Origin: Rhizobacter sp.
Lineage (GTDB): Bacteria; Pseudomonadota; Gammaproteobacteria; Burkholderiales; Burkholderiaceae_C
Assembly: GCA_025359585.1 (NCBI GenBank)
Contig: JANYFX010000190.1
Span: forward strand, 1-5,374
Direction of reading: 5' to 3'
Length of the DNA: 5,374 bases
How positions within the stretch are numbered: position 1 is the first letter of the stretch; the number at the start of each line of letters is the position of its first letter. Made by a program: the position numbers and the translations under genes. Shown in pieces: positions 1-5,374 of this stretch. A model generated the notes under the pieces. It saw only the letters and a program-made list of their open reading frames with translations, did not search any database and was not told the DNA's origin.

Positions 1-420
1 GTGGTCTCGCGCTCGGGCACGTTGACGTATGAAGCCGTGGCGCAACTCACCGAGCTTGGCATTGGCCAGAGCAGCGCGGTTGGCATCGGCGGCGACCCGA
101 TCAACGGGCTGAAGCACATAGACATCATGCAGCTCTTCAACGACGACCCGAACACCGACGCGGTGATCATGATCGGCGAGATCGGCGGCCCCGACGAAGC
201 CGATGCTGCGCGCTGGTGCCAGAAGAACATGAAAAAGCCGATCGTCGGTTTCATCGCTGGTGTGACCGCGCCGGCCGGCAAGCGCATGGGCCACGCCGGT
301 GCGCTGATCTCGGGTGGCGCCGACACGGCCGATGCCAAGCTCGAAGTGATGGAAGCCTGTGGCTTCACCGTCACGCGCAACCCGTCCGAGATGGGCAAGC
401 TGCTCAAGGCTTTGCTGTAA
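1..420 (+). CDS. sucD: Succinyl-CoA synthetase (ADP-forming) alpha subunit, C-terminal part
   Basis: TCA-cycle enzyme subunit. With SucC it interconverts succinyl-CoA and succinate, coupled to nucleotide triphosphate formation, in the cytoplasm. The visible 139 codons begin inside the conserved VSRSGTLTYE segment, so the first GTG is an internal valine and not a start. Against the roughly 290-residue family length, about the first 150 residues (the CoA-binding Rossmann domain) lie outside the window. Visible landmarks are SRSGTLTYE (residues 3-11), GIGGDP (28-33), GEIGG (59-63, containing the Glu that family knowledge places near the phosphohistidine) and KRMGHAGA (94-101). The last carries the catalytic histidine that is phosphorylated, His98 here. 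The C-terminus is complete and ends in TAA. sucC is expected just upstream but cannot be seen. Identification is very secure. Confidence 0.97.
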   Translation: MVSRSGTLTYEAVAQLTELGIGQSSAVGIGGDPINGLKHIDIMQLFNDDPNTDAVIMIGEIGGPDEADAARWCQKNMKKPIVGFIAGVTAPAGKRMGHAGALISGGADTADAKLEVMEACGFTVTRNPSEMGKLLKALL

Positions 421-431
421 GCCTGGCCAGC

Positions 432-455
432 GCGCGGGCGGCTTGTCGCCCGCGC
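432..455 (+). terminator. GC-rich stem-loop after sucD, possible terminator
   Basis: A perfect 9-bp inverted repeat (GCGCGGGCG at 432-440, CGCCCGCGC at 447-455) with a 6-base loop starts 12 bases after the sucD stop. Its position suits a transcript end or an RNA-stabilising hairpin for the sucCD message. No T-run follows, so it is not a canonical intrinsic terminator. It could act as a pause or processing site, or be chance in GC-rich DNA. Confidence 0.4.
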
Positions 456-509
456 TGTGCCGGTCGCGGCGTCCGTACTACTACGAACGCTGCCTGGACT
501 GCCGCTGCC

Positions 510-515
510 TAGAAT
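510..515 (+). promoter_or_regulatory. Possible -10 element upstream of the first TerC gene
   Basis: TAGAAT matches five of the six positions of the sigma-70 -10 consensus and lies about 65 bases before the TerC start, downstream of the putative sucD terminator. No convincing -35 hexamer sits 16-18 bases upstream. The call therefore rests on one hexamer plus position and is weak. If real, the leader would be about 60 bases, too short to hold a riboswitch of the kind found before the second TerC gene. Confidence 0.25.
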
Positions 516-579
516 CGGCTCGGCCAGAAACGGGCGCGCCCTGCGTCGTCGCCGGTGCCATCAACCAACGGGTTACCTC

Positions 580-1272
580 ATGGATCTCTCGTCAAGCGCC
601 TTCTGGGCGGCACTCGGTTCGATCATTCTTGCCAACATCGTGCTGTCGGGAGACAACGCGGTGGTGATCGCGATGGCCGCGCGCTCCCTGCCTGCTCACC
701 AGCAGAAGAAGGCGATCTTCTGGGGCAGCGCCGCGGCGATCGTGATGCGGATCATCCTGACGCTGATCGCGGTCGAGATGCTGAAGTGGCCGTACCTGAA
801 GATCATCGGCGCCTTGCTGCTGCTGTACATCGGCATCACGCTGCTGAGCGAAGGCGGCGATGACGAAGAAGGCCACAACGAGATCGGCGGGCTGGGTGCG
901 GCGATCCGCACCATTCTCGTGGCCGACCTCGTGATGAGCCTGGACAACGTGCTCGCCGTGGCGGCTGCGGCCAAGGGCAACACGCCGCTGCTGGTCATCG
1001 GCCTGGCGGTGAGCATTCCGCTCATCATCTTCGGCAGCACGCTGCTGCTCAAGGTGATGGACCGCTTCCCGATCATCATCACGCTCGGTGCGGCGTTGCT
1101 CGGTTTCCTCGCGGGCGAAATGTTCCTGACCGACCCGGCCGTGACGGCACGCTTCGGCGAGATCTCGCACGACGTGATCAACTTTGCCGCCGCCGGTGGT
1201 GCCGTGTTCGTGGTCGTGGTCGGCCTCTGGCTGCAGCGCCGCGCGCAGGCCAGCGCAAAGCCCTCGGCTTGA
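580..1272 (+). CDS. TerC/YjbE-family integral membrane protein, first paralog
   Basis: A 230-residue polytopic inner-membrane protein of the TerC superfamily (YjbE-like branch). Characterised relatives such as Alx and MeeF-type proteins are implicated in Mn2+ export; this assignment is by family. Hallmarks are LSGDNAVV in the first membrane segment (GDN at 24-26) and VADLVMSLDN (Asp116, LDN 121-123), the acidic membrane-embedded motifs expected to bind metal. Hydrophobic stretches lie near 10-33, 45-66, 70-90, 108-130, 136-158, 165-182 and 198-218. An unusually acidic loop (residues 91-101, seven Asp/Glu/His) follows the third segment. The ATG at 580 is chosen because the family N-terminus begins there (MDLSSSAFWAAL); upstream in-frame sequence is arginine-rich and not family-like. 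The Shine-Dalgarno is poor (GGG at 570-572). It is separated by 159 bases from sucD, so it probably has its own promoter. Confidence 0.93.
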   Translation: MDLSSSAFWAALGSIILANIVLSGDNAVVIAMAARSLPAHQQKKAIFWGSAAAIVMRIILTLIAVEMLKWPYLKIIGALLLLYIGITLLSEGGDDEEGHNEIGGLGAAIRTILVADLVMSLDNVLAVAAAAKGNTPLLVIGLAVSIPLIIFGSTLLLKVMDRFPIIITLGAALLGFLAGEMFLTDPAVTARFGEISHDVINFAAAGGAVFVVVVGLWLQRRAQASAKPSA

Positions 1273-1276
1273 CACG

Positions 1277-1293
1277 AGCCGGCTTCGCCGGCT
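1277..1293 (+). terminator. Short GC hairpin after the first TerC gene
   Basis: AGCCGGC (1277-1283) and GCCGGCT (1287-1293) form a perfect 7-bp inverted repeat five bases past the stop codon. Only two Ts follow directly, so it is a weak intrinsic-terminator candidate. It ends eight bases before the outer stem of the riboswitch. That leaves little room for a separate promoter, unless the promoter lies inside the end of the upstream gene, so read-through into the riboswitch is plausible. Confidence 0.4.
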
Positions 1294-1300
1294 TAATCAA

Positions 1301-1456
1301 ATCAGAAGGGGAGTAGCTCGACTCCAGCCCTGCCACCGTTCACCCGGCGGCAGTGTGAAAGTTCAGGCAAGCCGTCAGTACGCAGCGCGTCCACCAGGAA
1401 GCGCCGCCGGTTTGCCAGGCCACAAAATTCATTCCATGCCGAGCAAGACCTTCGAT
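1301..1456 (+). ncRNA. yybP-ykoY family (Mn2+-sensing) riboswitch aptamer
   Basis: Both signature pieces of the family are present in the right order: GGGGAGTAG at 1308-1316 and GCAAGACC at 1443-1450. They are framed by matching helices. An outer stem pairs ATC-GAAGG (1301-1309, one bulged A) with CCTTCGAT (1449-1456). An inner stem pairs GCTCG (1316-1320) with CGAGC (1440-1444). Between them the GGAGTA and AAGA strands face each other, as in the known metal-binding core. Inside are two further hairpins: CTGCC-a-CCG (1330-1338) with CGG-c-GGCAG (1345-1353), and a 9-bp stem GGCAAGCCG (1366-1374) with CGGTTTGCC (1408-1416), which contains the family-like GTCAGTACG and a capping hairpin at 1385-1404. 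In known cases Mn2+ binding turns on exporter or TerC genes such as mntP and alx. Position and content point to control of the second TerC gene. The switching mechanism is not proven by the sequence. Confidence 0.87.
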
Positions 1457-1573
1457 GCAGGCCGCGTGAGCGGCAGGCTCGAGGCCGGCATGCGTTTCAG
1501 CTGAAACAGGCCCCCGATCCTGCGGTCTCCATGCGGTTTGCACCGTCTGTCGTGCAACTCATTCGGAGCCCTC
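1457..1573 (+). promoter_or_regulatory. Putative riboswitch expression platform and 5' leader
   Basis: This 117-base non-coding stretch links the aptamer to the second TerC start. It contains a perfect hairpin with a GNRA-type tetraloop (GCCGC-GTGA-GCGGC, 1461-1474), a perfect 14-base palindrome (GTTTCAGCTGAAAC, 1494-1507) and a small hairpin CGGT-ttgc-ACCG (1534-1545). GG-t-CTCC (1524-1530) can pair with GGAGCC (1565-1570), burying the Shine-Dalgarno. No hairpin followed by a T-run is seen. Translational control by ribosome-site masking is therefore favoured over transcription attenuation. All pairings were found by eye, not by folding software. Confidence 0.5.
1565..1568 (+). promoter_or_regulatory. 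Ribosome binding site of the second TerC gene
   Basis: GGAG lies five bases before the ATG at 1574. It supports this start over the in-frame TTG at 1538, which has no such site, and it is the element that the leader could mask through CTCC at 1527-1530. Confidence 0.65.
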
Positions 1574-2269
1574 ATGGAGCCTTTTTCCGCCGCCTGGCTG
1601 TCAGCATTGCTGGCCATCGTTCTGATCGACCTCGTGCTCGCTGGCGACAACGCCATCGTCATCGCCCTGGCCGCGCGCCAGTTGCCCGCCCGGCTGCAAC
1701 GCCGTGCCATTCTCTGGGGTGCCGTTGGCGCCATTGCCGTGCGCAGCCTGATGACGATCGGTGTCGTCTGGCTGCTCAAGATTCCGGGGCTCATGCTGGT
1801 CGGTGGTCTGGGGCTCGTCTGGATCGCCTACAAGCTGCTCACACCGCAGAGCGGTGAGGCCGGGCACAGCGTCAAGGCCACCACGTTCTGGGCCGCGATG
1901 CAAACCATCGTGATCGCCGATGCGCTGATGGGCGTGGACAACGTGCTCGGCGTGGCGGGTGCCGCCAGCGGCAACTTCGACCTGGTCGTGATCGGCCTTC
2001 TGATCAGCGTGCCGATCGTCGTGTTCGGCAGTACTTTTGTGCTCAAGCTCGTCGAGCGCTTCGCGATCATCGTCTACATCGGCGCCGGCGTGCTCGCGTT
2101 CACCGCTGCGCACATGATCGTCGGCGAGCCGCTGCTCGATGCGGTGTACGACCCCAGTCCGGTCTACCGCGTGCTCACGCACGCGGTGCTGATCGCCGGC
2201 GTGCTCGGCGCCGGCTGGTGGGCCTCGCGCAGTGCTGCTGCCGCGCAAACCCCTCGACCGATTGTTTGA
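1574..2269 (+). CDS. TerC/YjbE-family integral membrane protein, second paralog, riboswitch-controlled
   Basis: A 231-residue polytopic membrane protein and paralog of the preceding TerC gene. The two align without gaps from residue 1 to about 186, with coincident metal-site motifs: LAGDNAIV (GDN 24-26), IADALMGVDN (Asp116, VDN 121-123) and FGSTFVLKLVERF (151-163). By family it is a likely Mn2+ or related metal exporter in the inner membrane. It differs from the first copy in lacking the acidic loop (residues 91-100 here are neutral to basic) and in a longer region around 184-202 before the last membrane segment. The ATG at 1574 is preferred for its GGAG site and the family-like start. The yybP-ykoY riboswitch immediately upstream supports a metal role and predicts Mn2+-dependent expression. 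The next gene follows after 22 bases and is probably in the same transcript. Confidence 0.93.
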   Translation: MEPFSAAWLSALLAIVLIDLVLAGDNAIVIALAARQLPARLQRRAILWGAVGAIAVRSLMTIGVVWLLKIPGLMLVGGLGLVWIAYKLLTPQSGEAGHSVKATTFWAAMQTIVIADALMGVDNVLGVAGAASGNFDLVVIGLLISVPIVVFGSTFVLKLVERFAIIVYIGAGVLAFTAAHMIVGEPLLDAVYDPSPVYRVLTHAVLIAGVLGAGWWASRSAAAAQTPRPIV

Positions 2270-2279
2270 CCCCTTCCAC

Positions 2280-2284
2280 AGGAG
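2280..2284 (+). promoter_or_regulatory. Ribosome binding site of the 149-residue unknown gene
   Basis: AGGAG ends seven bases before the ATG at 2292. This is one of the best Shine-Dalgarno sequences in the window, and it fixes that start over the upstream in-frame codon at 2232, which would overlap the TerC gene. Confidence 0.7.
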
Positions 2285-2291
2285 AACGAAG

Positions 2292-2741
2292 ATGGAAAAG
2301 ATCGCTGTGTTCGTCAACGACGCCGAGTACGCGCGGCACCTGCTCCAACCCATGTTGCAGGGCGCAGGCCCGACCCAGTGGGTGCTGGTCGCTTGTGCGC
2401 CCAGGCTGTCGCGCCACATCGGCCGCTGGGTCTCGCATTCGGCGCGCCAGCAATGGCGCGAGCGCTGGGCCACCGAACTGTTCGGAGCGCTGGAGCCCGC
2501 ACTCAGCGCGCAGCCGAGCGCCAAGGTCGAAAAGCTGTTGGCGACGCGAGCGCTGATCGAGGTGTCGGCGCGGCTGCAATCGCGCCTGCACAACGTGCGG
2601 CTGCTGGACGCACGCCGGCCCCGCCTGGGCCGAATCGACGAGCCGATCACGGCCGAACAACCGGCCGCAGACGCCGCGCGCTGGGCCGGCCCCGTGGCGG
2701 CCGCCACGGGGTTGACGGCGATGCTCACGCTCGTCGACTGA
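2292..2741 (+). CDS. Conserved-looking hypothetical protein, 149 residues
   Basis: Function not recognised. The N-terminus reads as beta-alpha-beta: KIAVFVND (3-10), a helix through about 22, then QWVLVACAP (29-37). This hints at a small Rossmann-like or universal-stress-like alpha/beta fold, but no nucleotide-binding signature is visible. A Trp/Arg-rich helical region (44-70, with repeated aromatic-basic patches such as RQQWRERW) follows, then a charged helix (78-100), a basic stretch LLDARRPRLGRIDEP (104-118) and a short Ala/Gly hydrophobic tail (133-148). There is no signal peptide and no clear membrane segment, so it is probably cytoplasmic. A strong Shine-Dalgarno and the 22-base gap from the second TerC gene suggest co-expression under the same riboswitch. 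A role in metal or stress response is inferred from context only. Coding is supported by length, start signal and G/C-biased third positions. Confidence 0.78.
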   Translation: MEKIAVFVNDAEYARHLLQPMLQGAGPTQWVLVACAPRLSRHIGRWVSHSARQQWRERWATELFGALEPALSAQPSAKVEKLLATRALIEVSARLQSRLHNVRLLDARRPRLGRIDEPITAEQPAADAARWAGPVAAATGLTAMLTLVD

Positions 2742-2809
2742 AGCGCCCCGAAGCGGGCCGCCGAGCGCCCCGCGTCGGCCGCGCGAGGCTGTGCTAACGT
2801 GCCCGCCGA

Positions 2810-2847
2810 ATGAGCCGGCGTGACATGACGACCCCCCGCTTCCGACC

Positions 2848-2872
<25 letters not shown>
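2810..2872 (+). other. Possible 20-codon leader ORF overlapping the kinase start
   Basis: ATG at 2810 opens 20 codons (peptide begins MSRRDMTTPRF, very basic). They end in a TGA that overlaps the in-frame ATG at 2869 of the kinase as ATGA, a layout typical of translational coupling. No Shine-Dalgarno is evident. It may be a real leader peptide, a relic of a different N-terminus, or chance. Confidence 0.2.
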
Positions 2873-4125
<1,253 letters not shown>

Positions 4126-4166
4126 CGCCCGCTGCCGACCGAGCACATGCCTGCAAGCCTTCGACC

Positions 4167-4949
4167 ATGACCTTCGAATTTTTCAGCGCCACCGACACCG
4201 GCAGAGCGCGCAACAACAACGAAGATTCGGTGGCGGTGGACGAACCGACCGCACTGGTGATCCTGGCCGACGGCATGGGCGGCTACAACGCCGGCGAAGT
4301 GGCCAGCGGCATGGTCACCTCGTTCATCAAGACCGAACTCGGGCGCTGGCTCAGCGAAGCCTCCGAAAACGCCACCGACACCGACGTTCGCCGCGCGATG
4401 GACATCTGCGTCGACAACGCCAACCGCGCCATCTTCAACGCCGCCAACTCCAACCCGCAGTACGCCGGCATGGGCACCACCTTGGTGGTCGGTGTGTTCC
4501 GCGATTCGCGCCTGCTGATGGGCCACGTGGGCGACTCGCGCGCCTACCGCCTGCGCGCCTCGCGGCTGGTGCAGATCACACACGACCATTCGCTGCTGCA
4601 AGAGCAGATCGATTCCGGCCTCATCACGCAAGAGCAGGCCGCGTTCTCGTCCAACAAGAACCTGGTGACGCGCGCCGTTGGGGTGGAAGACACGGTTTTG
4701 CTCGAAACGCACTTGCACGACGTGCTGCCCGGCGACACCTACCTGCTATGCTCCGACGGGCTCTCCGACATGCTGGACGATGAAAGCATCGCGCAGCTCA
4801 TGTTGGGTTGCGAGACCTTGCCGGAGGCGGCCAACGCGCTGGTCGAAGCAGCCAACGATGCCGGCGGCAAGGATAATATTTCGGTGGTTCTCGCGCGTGT
4901 GCGCGGCCCGAGCGGCACGGCCAAATCATGGTGGCCGTTCAGGCGTTGA
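4167..4949 (+). CDS. PP2C-family protein serine/threonine phosphatase
   Basis: A 260-residue Mn2+/Mg2+-dependent phosphatase of the bacterial PrpC/Stp/PstP type, expected to remove phosphates from the neighbouring kinase and its targets. The motifs are complete: TDTGRARNNNEDS (9-21; phosphate-binding Arg and metal-ligand Asp20), LADGMGG (33-39; Asp35), GMGTT (101-105), GHVGDSRAY (119-127; Asp123 at the third-metal position), THDHSLLQ (138-145), NLVTRAVG (165-172), CSDGLSD (195-201; Asp197) and KDNISV (235-240; Asp236). There is no membrane segment or signal peptide, so it is cytoplasmic; the tail is a short aromatic-basic SWWPFRR. The start at ATG 4167 fits the family N-terminus. The reading frame stays open far upstream inside the kinase gene, but that part is a shadow of the kinase frame. 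It is probably in one operon with the kinase (41-base gap) and the FHA gene (90-base gap). Confidence 0.96.
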   Translation: MTFEFFSATDTGRARNNNEDSVAVDEPTALVILADGMGGYNAGEVASGMVTSFIKTELGRWLSEASENATDTDVRRAMDICVDNANRAIFNAANSNPQYAGMGTTLVVGVFRDSRLLMGHVGDSRAYRLRASRLVQITHDHSLLQEQIDSGLITQEQAAFSSNKNLVTRAVGVEDTVLLETHLHDVLPGDTYLLCSDGLSDMLDDESIAQLMLGCETLPEAANALVEAANDAGGKDNISVVLARVRGPSGTAKSWWPFRR

Positions 4950-5026
4950 TACAGTGTGATTGAGCGCCGCGGCCGCAGGGGCCACCGGACAAAAGAGACT
5001 TGAAGAGACGACAAGGTCTTACAGAA

Positions 5027-5030
5027 AAGG
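5027..5030 (+). promoter_or_regulatory. Ribosome binding site of the FHA gene
   Basis: AAGG (within AGAAAAGG) lies nine bases before the ATG at 5040, in an A-rich leader unlike the GC-rich surroundings. Spacing is slightly long but acceptable. Confidence 0.5.
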
Positions 5031-5039
5031 TCAACAAGC

Positions 5040-5374
5040 ATGGGCAAACTGGTCGTATCGCTCGACGGTGTGGTGATCAAGGAAGTTCAGATCACCAAAG
5101 ACAAAACCACGCTTGGCCGCCGGCCCTACAACGACATCGTGATCGACAACCTCGCGGTCAGCGGCGAACACGCCGTGCTGCAGATGGTGGGCGCCGATGT
5201 TTTCATCGAAGACCTCAACAGCACCAACGGCACGTACATCAACGGCAAGGCTGTCAAAAAGCAGCTGCTCACGCACAACGACACGGTCGAGATCGGCAAG
5301 TACAAGATCAAGTTCCTGGTCGAAGACGGCACCGACTACGAAAAGACCATGATCATGAAGCCGGGGGCGATGCC
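5040..5374 (+). CDS. FHA-domain protein (phosphothreonine reader), 3' end cut off
   Basis: An open frame runs from ATG 5040 to the last base (111 full codons) with no stop, so the C-terminus lies outside the window. Residues 1-95 form a forkhead-associated domain with all phosphopeptide-binding landmarks: LGRRPYNDI (25-33), AVSGEHA (39-45; conserved Ser41 and His44) and LNSTNGTYING (59-69). The fold ends with IGKYKIKFL (85-93). FHA domains bind phosphothreonine peptides, so this is the likely reader of signals set by the kinase and removed by the PP2C. Immediately after the domain comes YEKTMIM (100-106), with Thr103 a plausible phosphorylation site. Further domains may follow, since proteins of this kind often carry linkers or membrane parts. 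Codon content is slightly richer in Lys/AAG than upstream genes. Confidence 0.93.
   Translation, partial: MGKLVVSLDGVVIKEVQITKDKTTLGRRPYNDIVIDNLAVSGEHAVLQMVGADVFIEDLNSTNGTYINGKAVKKQLLTHNDTVEIGKYKIKFLVEDGTDYEKTMIMKPGAM

Noticed and set aside
457..579. Longer N-terminus for the first TerC protein
   Set aside because: The extra 41 residues are Arg/Pro-rich and unlike the family, and they overlap the likely promoter and leader region.
421..579. A riboswitch before the first TerC gene like that before the second
   Set aside because: Neither GGGGAGTAG nor CAAGACC-type strands occur in this spacer.
1538..1573. TTG start giving 12 extra residues on the second TerC protein
   Set aside because: No Shine-Dalgarno precedes it. 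ATG 1574 has GGAG at five bases and aligns with the paralog's start.
1601..2728. Long minus-strand open frame opposite the second TerC gene and the unknown gene
   Set aside because: The composition is dominated by His/Asp/Arg with no recognisable domain, and it mirrors two well-supported plus-strand genes.
2793..2798. GCTAAC as a -10 element for the kinase operon
   Set aside because: It matches only about half of the consensus and has no -35 partner at the right distance, so it is not distinguishable from background.
4946..4955. TTGATACAGT after the PP2C stop as a promoter for the FHA gene
   Set aside because: TTGATA has no -10 about 17 bases downstream, where the sequence is GC-rich, and TACAGT has no -35 upstream. 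Read-through from the PP2C gene is equally likely.

Overview
The window is GC-rich, densely coded and entirely on the plus strand. Gene content and codon use suggest a betaproteobacterium, probably Burkholderiales. This is an inference from protein style (SucD, YjbE-type TerC, a membrane-anchored kinase with PP2C and FHA partners), not from a marker gene.

Layout. (1) 1-420: the C-terminal half of succinyl-CoA synthetase alpha subunit (sucD), cut by the window start. (2) 580-1272 and 1574-2269: two paralogous TerC/YjbE-family membrane proteins in tandem, which align without gaps through about residue 186. (3) 1273-1573, between them: a roughly 300-base non-coding stretch holding a good match to the yybP-ykoY manganese riboswitch (aptamer about 1301-1456), followed by an expression platform that reaches the Shine-Dalgarno of the second TerC gene. 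(4) 2292-2741: a 149-residue protein of unknown function, 22 bases behind the second TerC gene and probably co-transcribed with it. (5) 2848-4125, 4167-4949 and 5040-end: a Ser/Thr protein kinase with N-terminal membrane segments, a PP2C-type phosphatase, and an FHA-domain protein cut by the window end. The last of these can be read directly from 5040 to the final base.

How the genes work together. The middle block looks like a metal-homeostasis unit: two probable Mn2+ exporters (or related metal transporters), of which only the second has a recognisable Mn2+-sensing leader. The right block is a compact phospho-signalling module of writer (kinase), eraser (PP2C) and reader (FHA). The kinase tail and the FHA protein carry similar Thr-centred sequences that could be phosphorylation and FHA-docking sites.

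The most notable items are the riboswitch placed between the two paralogs, a plausible Shine-Dalgarno-masking helix in its platform, the three-segment N-terminal anchor of the kinase, and the shared threonine motifs. No mobile element, CRISPR array, tRNA or rRNA was seen. The 90-base gap before the FHA gene and the 106-base gap before the kinase gene contain no promoter or terminator that can be called with confidence.
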